A stretch of 64,000 bases of DNA from Stutzerimonas stutzeri (lineage in GTDB: Bacteria; Pseudomonadota; Gammaproteobacteria; Pseudomonadales; Pseudomonadaceae). Shown here in pieces: positions 25,253 through 32,939 of this stretch (its first letter is position 1; the number at the start of each line of letters is the position of its first letter). The notes under the pieces are model-generated. The model was given only the letters and a program-made list of their open reading frames with translations. It did not search any database and was not told the DNA's origin. The stretch is from the NCBI RefSeq assembly GCF_009789555.1, contig NZ_CP046902.1, positions 1,504,001-1,568,000 on the forward strand. The letters run 5' to 3'. The translations under genes were made by a program, and so were the position numbers.

Positions 25253-26609
25253 GACCACACTGCCGTCTGTAGAGCAGGATCTGCCACGTGCCGAGCCTGT
25301 CAGTTTGTTCCAGGCTTTTCTGTTCTGGCTCAAGCTCGGTTTCATCAGCTTCGGTGGCCCAGCCGGACAGATCTCGATCATGCACCAGGAGCTGGTGGAG
25401 CGTCGGCGCTGGATCTCTGAGCGGCGTTTTCTGCATGCCCTGAACTACTGCATGCTGCTGCCCGGCCCGGAGGCCCAGCAGTTGGCCACCTATATCGGCT
25501 GGCTGATGCACCGTACCTGGGGCGGCGTGATTGCCGGGGTGCTATTCGTGTTGCCCTCGCTGTTTATCCTGATCGCGCTGTCGTGGGTCTATATCGCCTT
25601 CGGCGATGTGCCGGTGGTGGCCGGACTGTTCTATGGGATCAAGCCCGCCGTGACCGCCATTGTGGTACAGGCCGCTCACCGCATCGGCTCCCGCGCACTG
25701 AAGAACAACTGGCTGTGGGCGATAGCCGCCGCCTCGTTCGTGGCGATATTCGCCTTTAACCTGCCGTTCCCTTTGATCGTACTGGGTGCGGCGGTGATCG
25801 GTTATTTCGGCGGGCGTTTCGTCCCAGAGAAGTTCAGCGTTGGCGGTGGTCATGGCGCTGCCAAGCAGTCTTATGGGCCGGCGTTGATTGATGACAACAC
25901 CCCAACACCGGAACATGCTCGTTTTCGCTGGCCGCGCCTGGTATTGCTGGCGGCGATAGGCGCGGCATTGTGGGCGCTGCCCATGGGGCTGTTGACCGCG
26001 CTGTTCGGCTGGGAAGGTACGCTGACGCAAATGGGCTGGTTCTTCACCAAGGCCGCACTGCTGACCTTCGGCGGTGCCTATGCGGTGCTGCCCTATGTCT
26101 ACCAGGGTGCAGTCGGCCACTACGGCTGGCTGACCCCGACACAGATGATCGACGGTCTGGCTCTGGGCGAGACCACGCCAGGGCCACTGATCATGGTGGT
26201 GGCTTTTGTAGGTTTTGTCGGTGGCTATGTGCAGCAGGTATTCGGGGCTGATCAGGCCTTCCTGGCCGGGGCCGTGGCCGCCAGCCTGGTCACCTGGTTC
26301 ACCTTCCTGCCGTCCTTCCTATTTATTCTCGCGGGCGGCCCGCTGGTGGAATCGACCCGCAACGAACTGAAGTTCACCGCGCCGCTGACGGCCATCACCG
26401 CCGCAGTGGTCGGGGTGATCCTCAACCTGGCGTTGTTCTTTGGTTATCACGTGCTCTGGCCGCAAGGCTTCGAGGGGACTTTCGACTGGCCTTCGGCGCT
26501 GATTGCTCTGGCGGCAGCGGTGGCCTTGTTTCGCTTTAAGCGCGGTGTCATCCAAGTGCTGATGGCCTGTGCGTTGGCCGGCCTGGTGGTACACCTGCTG
26601 CAAAACTAA
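25245..26609 (+). CDS. chrA: Chromate efflux transporter ChrA
   Basis: A 454-residue long-chain (two-domain) CHR transporter. The N-terminal half carries FWLKLGFISFGGPAGQI and the second half the matching FTKAALLTFGGAYAVLPY and DGLALGETTPGPLI, the duplicated CHR signatures. About ten hydrophobic segments are present, with a cytoplasmic loop near 195-225. It exports chromate across the inner membrane by proton exchange. It is co-translated with chrB and followed after 10 nt by a rhodanese gene. Confidence 0.95.
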   Translation: MNETTLPSVEQDLPRAEPVSLFQAFLFWLKLGFISFGGPAGQISIMHQELVERRRWISERRFLHALNYCMLLPGPEAQQLATYIGWLMHRTWGGVIAGVLFVLPSLFILIALSWVYIAFGDVPVVAGLFYGIKPAVTAIVVQAAHRIGSRALKNNWLWAIAAASFVAIFAFNLPFPLIVLGAAVIGYFGGRFVPEKFSVGGGHGAAKQSYGPALIDDNTPTPEHARFRWPRLVLLAAIGAALWALPMGLLTALFGWEGTLTQMGWFFTKAALLTFGGAYAVLPYVYQGAVGHYGWLTPTQMIDGLALGETTPGPLIMVVAFVGFVGGYVQQVFGADQAFLAGAVAASLVTWFTFLPSFLFILAGGPLVESTRNELKFTAPLTAITAAVVGVILNLALFFGYHVLWPQGFEGTFDWPSALIALAAAVALFRFKRGVIQVLMACALAGLVVHLLQN

Positions 26610-26619
26610 AAGGTGGAAG

Positions 26620-26946
26620 ATGAGCAGAATCTCGATATGCGAACTGGCGGAATGGCAGGCAGCAGATCGGACGTTCACTTTGCTGGATGTGCGCCGTACG
26701 AGCGTGCGGCTTGCCGATGCCGAAGAAATTCCCGGCGCACATTGGCGTGATCCTGAGGATGTCTTCACCTGGAAAGATCAGGTTGCACGGGACAGGCCAG
26801 TGATTGTCTATTGCGCCAAGGGGCATGAAATCAGCCAGGGCATCGCCGCCACACTGGAGGCCATGGGCCTGGATGCGCGCTACTTGATCGATGGCTTTGC
26901 TGGCTGGCACGGCGCTGGCCGGCCCACCCGGAGCCTATCCAAGTAG
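26620..26946 (+). CDS. Rhodanese-domain protein of the chromate operon (ChrE-like)
   Basis: A 108-residue single rhodanese domain with the active-site loop YCAKGHEIS (Cys65) and the opening LLDVRRTSVRLADAEEIPGAHW. Rhodaneses occur in several chromate operons (called ChrE), where they may help free chromium-thiol complexes. That role is proposed, not proven. The ATG at 26620 follows AAGGTGGA. It sits between chrA and a ChrB-like gene, all in the same direction. Confidence 0.82.
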   Translation: MSRISICELAEWQAADRTFTLLDVRRTSVRLADAEEIPGAHWRDPEDVFTWKDQVARDRPVIVYCAKGHEISQGIAATLEAMGLDARYLIDGFAGWHGAGRPTRSLSK

Positions 26947-26960
26947 GCAGGAGGTGCTGC

Positions 26961-27413
26961 ATGAAATGGATCACCCGCGAACGCCCGAAGATTGATCGGA
27001 TTGCCTGCCCCTGGCTGATCGCTCGCTTTATCGATGCAGAGCCGGAGTTTCTCTATGTGCCAAGCGGTGATGTGCTGCGCCTGGCGCGGGAGGAAGGCGC
27101 TACGCCCTATGACATCCCAGGTGTGGAGTTCACCCACGAAGGCGAGCTGTGCAGCTTCGATGCATTCCTGAAGAAGTACCAGTTGGATGAGCCGGCATTG
27201 CAGCAACTGGCGCAGATAGTGCGCGGTGCCGATACCTCAAGACTGGATCTCACCCCTCAGTCGGCTGGGCTGTATGCCATCTCTTTAGGGCTGTCAAAGA
27301 CCTTCACCAATGACCATGAAATGCTGCGCCACGGCCTGGTCATATACGACGCTCTGTACGCCTGGTGTAAGGACTGTCAGGGCGAGTCGCATAACTGGCC
27401 GCCGCAGATGTGA
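26961..27413 (+). CDS. ChrB C-terminal-domain protein
   Basis: A 150-residue protein equivalent to the C-terminal domain of ChrB: KWITRERPKIDRIACPWLIARFIDAEPEFLYV parallels the chrB segment WVDRLASAWLIRRCIDPSA. It lacks the N-terminal regulatory half. Two His/Cys-containing regions (FTHEGELCSFDAF and YAWCKDCQGESHNWP) could bind metal. It ends the rightward chromate operon, 14 nt after the rhodanese gene, and converges with the traX-like gene. Its role beyond chromate tolerance is unknown. Confidence 0.8.
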   Translation: MKWITRERPKIDRIACPWLIARFIDAEPEFLYVPSGDVLRLAREEGATPYDIPGVEFTHEGELCSFDAFLKKYQLDEPALQQLAQIVRGADTSRLDLTPQSAGLYAISLGLSKTFTNDHEMLRHGLVIYDALYAWCKDCQGESHNWPPQM

Positions 27414-27430
27414 AGCGGCAGCCGCTGGTA

Positions 27431-28156
27431 TTAGCCGAGCGAGCTGATTAGATACAGTGCAGCCAGATGGCCAGGGTAGAACCAATAGCCCCAGCGCTTG
27501 ACCGGCCAGATCTTGAAATGGCCCGGTCGGCGCAGCAGCCATAGCCCAAGCATTGGAGCGGCGAAGGCGACGGCCACTATCAGCAGGGTAAAGGGTTGCA
27601 ACTCCCACTCGGCGAGCCAGCGGTTGCGACTGTTGGCCAGTACGCACAGTGCGGCAGGCAATAGCCACACAAGACCTGGGCGTTGAATGGCCAGTAACAG
27701 TGCTGCCGGCAGCAGTGCGCCGAAAACGCCGTACATCAGCCGCTCCTGGATCATTACAGCCACAGCCACGCCAGTCAGAGCCAGAACAAAACCGTCGCGC
27801 CCACGGTGATGCGCGCCCCAGGCGATAAGTAGGCCCAACAGCAGCGAGGGCATCACGTTGAGCGTGCTGCTTTCGCTGGACAGCAGGCGATAGGGCAGCT
27901 CTGAGATCACGGCAAACGCCGCCATCCAGCCCAGGTAACGAACATTATCCTCGGTGTACAAGGCTCCCGATTGCGAGCGTGCGACATTCGCTGCGATTCC
28001 CAAGCAGAACAGCGGGAACGCCAAGCGCCCGACTATGAACAGCCATTCGCTTTGCGGCCAGACGTAGCGCAGGTGATCCAGCAGCATGCTCAGCATCGCC
28101 AGCCACTTGAGCAGATCCAGGTTGGCGTCGCGCGCACGCGGGCTCACCCGAGCCAC
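27431..28156 (-). CDS. TraX-family membrane protein (putative acyltransferase)
   Basis: A 241-residue polytopic membrane protein with the TraX opening ANLDLLKWLAMLSMLLDHLRYVW and about eight hydrophobic helices ending WGYWFYPGHLAALYLIS. TraX of F plasmid acetylates pilin, and many TraX homologues sit outside conjugation operons. Here it is the last gene of the leftward nickel/cobalt unit, starting (GTG) 13 nt inside yqaA. No pilin gene is nearby, so the target is unclear. Confidence 0.82.
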   Translation of the reverse strand: MARVSPRARDANLDLLKWLAMLSMLLDHLRYVWPQSEWLFIVGRLAFPLFCLGIAANVARSQSGALYTEDNVRYLGWMAAFAVISELPYRLLSSESSTLNVMPSLLLGLLIAWGAHHRGRDGFVLALTGVAVAVMIQERLMYGVFGALLPAALLLAIQRPGLVWLLPAALCVLANSRNRWLAEWELQPFTLLIVAVAFAAPMLGLWLLRRPGHFKIWPVKRWGYWFYPGHLAALYLISSLG

Positions 28157-28584
28157 CCCAGTGTCAGCGCCGCCAGCAGCAGATAGCGGGTGGCCTTGGC
28201 CAGCGTCACGATCAACAGAAAACTCCAGAAGGGTTCACGCATGACGCCGGCGACCACGGTAAGCGGATCACCAATGATCGGCACCCAACTGAGCAGCAGC
28301 GACCAGCGCCCGAAGCGGTGATAGGCCTGCTGGGCCTGTTCCAGCTTGCCTTCGCTGACGGGGAACCAGCGCTTGTGCCGGTAATGCTCGATGGAACGGC
28401 CCAGCAGCCAGTTCAGTGCCGAACCCAGCACATTGCCAGTGGTGGCCACTGCCAGCAGTGCCCAGGCCGCGTAGCGGTCGGTCAGCAGCAACCCGACCAG
28501 CACCGCCTCCGACTGCATGGGCAGCAGCGTGGCGGCACCGAAAGCGGCGAAGAACAGGCCGAAATAACCGGATAACTCCCACAT
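28144..28584 (-). CDS. YqaA-family (DedA-like) membrane protein
   Basis: A 146-residue membrane protein with four hydrophobic segments and YqaA features: LPMQSEAVLVGLL, ATTGNVLGSALNWLLGR and FGRWSLLLSWVPIIGDPLTV. DedA/YqaA proteins are SNARE-associated-like membrane proteins linked to lipid flipping and membrane energetics. The gene begins 3 nt after the rcnA stop and overlaps traX, so it belongs to the metal operon. A direct link to nickel is not shown by its sequence. Confidence 0.85.
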   Translation of the reverse strand: MWELSGYFGLFFAAFGAATLLPMQSEAVLVGLLLTDRYAAWALLAVATTGNVLGSALNWLLGRSIEHYRHKRWFPVSEGKLEQAQQAYHRFGRWSLLLSWVPIIGDPLTVVAGVMREPFWSFLLIVTLAKATRYLLLAALTLGWLG

Positions 28585-28587
28585 CGG

Positions 28588-29721
28588 CTAGGCGTTCAGG
28601 CCGATCCAGCCGTGGAAGCCAACGTAAATCCCCACCCCAATGATCAGCAGGCTGGACAGGTAAGGGGCGCGACGCGCGACAACGCCGAGCCAGGGCCAGC
28701 GATTGGAGGCTTGCCGAGCGCCAATAGCGGCGGCGGCACCAACGGTGACCAGGGTGATGGCCAGACCAATGCTGAAACACAGCACCAGGACGGCACCCAG
28801 CGCGACTTCTTTCACTTGTAGGCAGAGCAACAGCACGGTGATCGCTGCCGGGCAGGGAATCAGCCCGCCCGTCAGGCCGAACATGATGATCTGGCCGGTG
28901 GTGACGTTGCGGTTACTGAAGCGCTTGCGGATGTCGTTGGCATGCGCCCGCTCATGGGCATCCTGATAGCCTTCCAGCGACAGCTCAAGCCCCTCCAGCT
29001 CGGAGTGCTCATGGTCATGACCGTGGCCGTGCTCGCGGAACTCCAGGTCATAGTCGTGGGAGTGACCTGTATGCCCCAGGATTAGGCGCGCGGTGAATTC
29101 GTGGGGTTCAGGGATCTCGTCCACTGACTCCAGATAGTCCCCCCGGTCGACGAAGCAAAATTGCTGGGCCAGTCCATCGGGGCGAGTCGTCAGCAGGCTT
29201 ACTTCGGCAGCCGGCCAGGCATGACCACTCAAAGTCTTCAGTCGCCAGCGCGGTGGAGTGCTTTCCTCGAAGATCGACAGCTCGATACGCCCGTGCCCGG
29301 TATCAATACGGTGCGTTTCATCGTGGTGGTGATGCTCGTGTTGATGCTCATCCCCCTCCTCGAAGCGCCACATCTGCTCGCCACGCCAGGTGCGCCAGAG
29401 CATCCACAGGGCGATGGTGATAATGATTACGGCGGACGCTAGCTGGAAATAAGGCTCGGTAGTTTCGGCATCCAAATTCTGCCCCAGGTACATGCCGCCC
29501 ATGGCCACCAGCCAGACTACGGCGGTGTGCGAAAGCGTTGCGGCAAGGCCTAGCAGAATGGCCTGCTTCACCGTGCCACGAATGGCCACGATAAACGCCG
29601 CCATCATGGTCTTCGAGTGCCCAGGCTCCAAGCCGTGCAAAGCACCCAGCAGAATGGCGCTGGGGAAGTACAGCCAGGCCTGCGAGCCCCCCTGTTGCAG
29701 CAATTCGGCGAAACTCGACAT
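28588..29721 (-). CDS. rcnA: Nickel/cobalt efflux protein RcnA
   Basis: A 377-residue RcnA/NicO-type exporter: helix 1 with GALHGLEPGHSKTMMAAF (the conserved HGLEPGHSK metal motif), further helices to about residue 110, a long His-rich loop with two clusters (HQHEHHHHDETH and HGHGHDHEH), and a C-terminal membrane part with LTGGLIPCPAAITVLLL. It pumps Ni2+ or Co2+ out of the cytoplasm. It lies 9 nt after the CsoR/RcnR-family sensor gene, and both are probably expressed from the promoter with the TATC5TG7ATA site. Confidence 0.93.
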   Translation of the reverse strand: MSSFAELLQQGGSQAWLYFPSAILLGALHGLEPGHSKTMMAAFIVAIRGTVKQAILLGLAATLSHTAVVWLVAMGGMYLGQNLDAETTEPYFQLASAVIIITIALWMLWRTWRGEQMWRFEEGDEHQHEHHHHDETHRIDTGHGRIELSIFEESTPPRWRLKTLSGHAWPAAEVSLLTTRPDGLAQQFCFVDRGDYLESVDEIPEPHEFTARLILGHTGHSHDYDLEFREHGHGHDHEHSELEGLELSLEGYQDAHERAHANDIRKRFSNRNVTTGQIIMFGLTGGLIPCPAAITVLLLCLQVKEVALGAVLVLCFSIGLAITLVTVGAAAAIGARQASNRWPWLGVVARRAPYLSSLLIIGVGIYVGFHGWIGLNA

Positions 29722-29730
29722 GGGAGGGGC

Positions 29731-30018
29731 CTAGAGGTACTTGGTGATTTGCTTGAAGTCTTCGAGTGAAGCGCGCTCGCCTACCGCAAGTGCTTCGACT
29801 GTATGTTCCAGACAGTGGTCGATATGGTCTTGGATAAGCACACGCTTGGCCTGGCAGACGGCTTTTTCCACGGCATGCAGCTGCTGAGCGATGTCGACGC
29901 AGGCACGGCTGTCTTCAATCATGGTGACGATGCTGCGCAGGTGGCCCTCCGCACGCTTCAACCTTTTGATGATGTCGCCATGACTTTGGTGCTGGTGGCC
30001 GTGTTCGTGATCGCTCAT
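29731..30018 (-). CDS. CsoR/RcnR-family metal sensor (Cys-His-Cys type)
   Basis: A 95-residue four-helix DNA-binding protein of the CsoR/RcnR family (IIKRLKRAEGHLRSIVTMI; DIAQQLHAVEKAV). Ligand positions are Cys40, His65 and Cys69, the pattern of CsoR and of the nickel sensor InrS, whereas E. coli RcnR has Cys-His-His. The N-terminus is His-rich (SDHEHGHQHQSHGD), adding possible nickel ligands. With rcnA directly downstream, nickel or cobalt is the likely signal, though copper cannot be excluded from the site alone. Confidence 0.85.
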   Translation of the reverse strand: MSDHEHGHQHQSHGDIIKRLKRAEGHLRSIVTMIEDSRACVDIAQQLHAVEKAVCQAKRVLIQDHIDHCLEHTVEALAVGERASLEDFKQITKYL

Positions 30019-30057
30019 GCCTTGAGTCTCGTGCGTCGATGAATTACGCTCGCATGC

Positions 30058-30076
30058 TATCCCCCTGGGGGGGATA
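30058..30076. promoter_or_regulatory. G/C-tract operator for the metal sensor
   Basis: TATCCCCCTGGGGGGGATA is a palindrome with the long C/G tract flanked by TAT/ATA expected for CsoR/RcnR-family sites. It sits 40 bp before the sensor gene (minus strand) and 61 bp before the His-rich gene (plus strand), well placed to control both divergent transcripts. Confidence 0.8.
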
Positions 30077-30136
30077 TGGTCAAACCGGCTACCTCCCCAG
30101 AAAAGCCACCCGCTTAGGCATTGAAAGAAACACTAC

Positions 30137-30496
30137 ATGCTCAGCAAACCCATCAGCACCAAGGTGATTTTTGCCCTTGCTCTCGCCATCCTGATGGCCT
30201 GGGCCGGGCACACCTCTGCGCTGTTTATGGGTGCGAGTCAGCAAGCCGGGGGCAACAGCGGCGGTGCTCATTCGCATGCACACGACGACAGCGTATTTAC
30301 CTGCGCGGCATGCGCGGATCACTACCACTCCTCGCTGACCGCCGACCATGTGCATGAAACACCGCACCTGACCACGCTGCTGAGCATCAGCACGCTGCCA
30401 GAGCGTGCGCAGCCGATAGAAGCTCCGCGCTACTCCATTCCCCCCAGCCCGATCTTCCTGATCGAACGGCCACCCCGCGACACATTCGTGCTCTGA
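30137..30496 (+). CDS. Exported His-rich protein, hypothetical
   Basis: A 119-residue protein with a hydrophobic leader or anchor (about 8-30, VIFALALAILMAWAGHTSALFM), a cluster HSHAHDD, a CAACADHYH motif and DHVHETPH. The Cys/His arrangement suggests periplasmic binding of nickel, cobalt or a similar ion. No family is recognised. It is the first gene of the rightward half of the metal module, directly beyond the G/C-tract operator, and is followed by HupE/UreJ after 47 nt. Confidence 0.6.
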   Translation: MLSKPISTKVIFALALAILMAWAGHTSALFMGASQQAGGNSGGAHSHAHDDSVFTCAACADHYHSSLTADHVHETPHLTTLLSISTLPERAQPIEAPRYSIPPSPIFLIERPPRDTFVL

Positions 30497-30543
30497 CACA
30501 GGCCGCTGCGCGGCCCAAGATCCCTTTAATTTAGGACTCAACC

Positions 30544-31281
30544 ATGCATTCGCTATCCATGAGCGCAATGGGCGCATCTGTCGTGCGCCCGAATCGCTCG
30601 TTATTACTGCTGCTGTTGTTCACGGCATTGCTGTTTATCGGCATGCCTGAGGCGCTGGCCCACGCCGTTGCCGAGGGCGACAAGGGCTTTATCCAGGAAA
30701 GCTCCGGGGTGATGGTGCTGCCGTTCATCTACATGGGCGCCAAACACATGATCACCGGCTACGACCACCTGCTGTTCCTCTTCGGGGTGATCTTCTTCCT
30801 CTACCGCCTGAAAGACGTGGGTCTCTACGTCACCCTGTTTGCCGTGGGCCACACCGTGACGCTGCTGTTCGGTGTACTGGCGGAAATCAGCATCAGCTCC
30901 TATGTGATCGACGCCATCATCGGTTTCTCGGTGGTGTACAAGGCGCTGGATAACCTGGGCGCATTTCAGCGCTGGTTCGGTTATCAGCCCGATACCAAGG
31001 CAGCCACGTTGATCTTCGGCCTGCTGCATGGCTTCGGTCTGGCGACCAAGATTCAGGAATACGAGATCTCGGCAGACGGCCTGATCGCCAACCTGGTTGC
31101 CTTCAACGTCGGCGTCGAGATCGGCCAGCTCCTGGCCCTGAGCGCCATCCTGATTGTCATGGGCTACTGGCGACGTACCGCCAGCTTCTGGCGCCATGCC
31201 TACACCGCCAACGTCGCCATGATGAGCGCCGGTTTCCTCTTGATGGGTTACCAGCTCACTGGCCTGATCGTCTCTCAGTAA
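30544..31281 (+). CDS. HupE/UreJ-family metal permease
   Basis: A 245-residue membrane protein with a cleavable-looking leader ending near LAHA, and HupE/UreJ_2 motifs: GAKHMITGYDHLLFLFGVIFF, FAVGHTVTLLFG and GLLHGFGLA, with conserved histidines in or near helices. Family members move nickel or cobalt, mostly inward or from the periplasm. Being beside rcnA, it may adjust periplasmic or cytoplasmic metal in the opposite direction (inferred). It is followed 12 nt later by the anchored protein gene. Confidence 0.85.
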   Translation: MHSLSMSAMGASVVRPNRSLLLLLLFTALLFIGMPEALAHAVAEGDKGFIQESSGVMVLPFIYMGAKHMITGYDHLLFLFGVIFFLYRLKDVGLYVTLFAVGHTVTLLFGVLAEISISSYVIDAIIGFSVVYKALDNLGAFQRWFGYQPDTKAATLIFGLLHGFGLATKIQEYEISADGLIANLVAFNVGVEIGQLLALSAILIVMGYWRRTASFWRHAYTANVAMMSAGFLLMGYQLTGLIVSQ

Positions 31282-31293
31282 GGAATTCTCAGC

Positions 31294-31956
31294 ATGTTCA
31301 ATACCCAGCTTCCGACTCAAAGCGAATTGCCTACCAGCGGCCAACTGCTGCGCTCCACCGTAATTGCCGTGGGCGTTGCCGCCGCCTTGCTGGTCACCGT
31401 GGTGATGCCTTCGGAGTACGCCATCGACCCAACAGGCGCTGGTCGCGTACTCGGCCTGACCCAGATGGGCGAAATGAAGATAATCCTGGCCGAAGAAGCG
31501 GCTGCGGATGCAGCGGTTCAACCCGCTGCGGCCCCCGTTGTGCAAGCCCCCGCGCCTGTTCAGCCGGTAGCTCAAGAGCAAGTCGCGGCAGCGCCTGTGG
31601 CTGAACCAGAAGCAGAACCTCAGCCAGCCCTGAAGTCTGACGAGATAACCGTCACCCTGAAGCCGGGCGAGGCCAGTGAAATCAAGCTGGAGATGCTCAA
31701 CAAGGCCACCGTCAGCTACGAGTGGACAACCAATGGCGTACCGGTCAACCACGACACTCATGGCGAGCCTTACAACGGCCCCAAGGGCTACTACCACAGC
31801 TACAGCAAAGCCAAGCAGATCAAGGGTGACAAAGGCGAGTTCACCGCCATCTTCGATGGCACTCATGGCTGGTTCTGGCGCAACCGCAGCAACAGTGACG
31901 TGACCATCACGCTGAAGACCAAGGGCGAGTACCTGAGCGTCAAACGCGTTATCTGA
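31294..31956 (+). CDS. Membrane-anchored beta-domain protein ('transmembrane anchor protein')
   Basis: A 220-residue protein: cytoplasmic N-terminus, one helix (about 22-41), a linker of Ala/Pro/Val/Gln repeats (about 70-110) that would span part of the periplasm, and a C-terminal domain with EITVTLKPGEASEIKLEML, YEWTTNGVPVNHDTHG and DGTHGWFWRNRS. Its architecture resembles a periplasmic binding domain tethered to the inner membrane, with His/Trp-rich loops. It usually travels with HupE/UreJ genes. The specific role is unknown. Confidence 0.75.
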   Translation: MFNTQLPTQSELPTSGQLLRSTVIAVGVAAALLVTVVMPSEYAIDPTGAGRVLGLTQMGEMKIILAEEAAADAAVQPAAAPVVQAPAPVQPVAQEQVAAAPVAEPEAEPQPALKSDEITVTLKPGEASEIKLEMLNKATVSYEWTTNGVPVNHDTHGEPYNGPKGYYHSYSKAKQIKGDKGEFTAIFDGTHGWFWRNRSNSDVTITLKTKGEYLSVKRVI

Positions 31957-31962
31957 GGCAAA

Positions 31963-31992
31963 AAGCCCCTGCGTCATCCGGCGCTGGGGCTT
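31963..31992 (+). terminator. Hairpin after the anchored-protein gene
   Basis: AAGCCCC and GGGGCTT pair, with inner GC pairs, across a 16-nt interior, preceded by AAAAA and followed by a weak pyrimidine tract. It is a possible partial terminator between the anchored-protein gene and the small lipoprotein gene 68 nt downstream. Confidence 0.45.
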
Positions 31993-32023
31993 CTACTTTC
32001 ATGATCGAAATACAAAGGATTAC

Positions 32024-32155
32024 ATGATGAAAAGCACAACTACCCTGAGTCGCTCCCTGCTGTTGGTTTGTCTGCTTGGCCTGCTGTCGGCCTGTGGCGG
32101 CGGCGAGCCGGAAACCCAGTCCGAAGTTGAAAGCCACGGTCACTCTCACGACTAA
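32024..32155 (+). CDS. Small lipoprotein with His-rich tail
   Basis: A 43-residue protein: basic start MMKSTTTLSRS, a hydrophobic stretch, and a lipobox LSAC with Cys24 as the lipidated residue, leaving a mature peptide of about 20 residues that ends SHGHSHD. AAAGGA lies about 5 nt before the ATG. The alternating histidines could bind nickel or cobalt at the membrane surface, consistent with the neighbouring metal genes. It is too short for usual gene cut-offs. The signal-peptide layout and ribosome-binding site make it believable. Confidence 0.7.
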   Translation: MMKSTTTLSRSLLLVCLLGLLSACGGGEPETQSEVESHGHSHD

Positions 32156-32278
32156 GAACTAAAACGCGTTGTTGTCACGCGCAAGGAGTCTACTTGCACG
32201 TGACAATCAGCAAATTCCCCTTCTTCTCGGCTACCGCTACATCATGCACCTTAGGTGTGACTGCTTTCTGGCCGGTTA

Positions 32279-32303
32279 GCGACGGCCTAACTTTGACCGT
32301 CGC
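32279..32303. repeat. GCGACGG/CCGTCGC inverted repeat at the 3' flank of recombinase copy 2
   Basis: GCGACGG (32279-32285) and CCGTCGC (32297-32303) form a perfect 7-bp dyad with an 11-nt loop just beyond the stop of the recombinase pseudogene. The related flank of copy 1 (after 21525) contains AGCGACGGTTGAGGCC, so this DNA belongs to the duplicated unit. Confidence 0.5.
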
Positions 32304-32312
32304 TACGTATGG

Positions 32313-32933
32313 TCAAACTTCGGTCTGTTCCGCCATTTCCAGAGCGCCATCTACCTCAATTCCCAGATATCGAACGGTGCTCTCCAGCTTTGTATGGCCG
32401 AGCAGCAGTTGAACGGCTCGCAGGTTCTTCGTCCTGCGATAGATCAGTGATGCCTTCGTGCGTCTCATTGTGTGAGTGCCATACATGGCTGGGTCAAGGC
32501 CAATGGCTTTCACCCAGCCTTTGACGATACGAGCGTACTGACGAGTGGATAGATGGACTGAGTTATGCAGTCGACTAGGAAACAGGTAGTCCTCGCTGCG
32601 GAGCTGTACTTGATGTATCCAGGCCGCGAGTGCCACCCGAGTTTGCTCAGTGATCTCAAACTGAACGGGTCGATGGGTTTTCTGCTGCATCACGATGGCT
32701 CGCGATGACACGTGCTCGCCATGAGCAACGTCGCGCACGCGGAGCTTGGTTAAATCGCACGCTCGCAGTTTGCTGTCGATGGCCAAATCGAAAAGTGCCA
32801 GATCTCGGGTTCTCTCGGCGATTTACAGTCTCACTCGGATCGCCCAGATATCTCTCAGGCGGAGCGGGGCTTTCTGTCCAACTAATTTTCCTTTGTTCCA
32901 GGGTTGATAGCTGTTGGTGGCATTGGTGTTCAT
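32313..32933 (-). pseudogene. Small tyrosine recombinase, copy 2, one nonsense codon
   Basis: A 207-codon reading frame starting at ATG 32933 (MNTNATNSYQPWNKGK) and broken at codon 37 by TAA (32823-32825). The frame is intact before and after it. The rest has the integrase C-terminal motifs: Arg in KLRACDLTKLRVRDV, TMRRTKASLIYRR, LLLGHTKLESTVRYLG with His, Arg and the nucleophile Tyr in place. Copy 1 has CAA at the same codon, so one C-to-T change explains the stop. A shorter product could restart at Met50 (32786), which still holds the catalytic domain, so residual activity cannot be excluded. Confidence 0.88.
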
Positions 32934-32939
32934 GGAAGT

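Noticed and set aside
27431..28156. TraX-like gene as evidence of a conjugation operon
   Set aside because: No pilin, mating-pair or relaxase genes are present in the window, and the gene is coupled to yqaA and rcnA instead.
30604..31977. Long minus-strand reading frame (457 codons) opposite HupE/UreJ and the anchored protein
   Set aside because: It lies exactly antisense to two well-supported genes, its translation is Gln/His/Gly-rich as expected for a shadow frame, and it has no ribosome-binding site.
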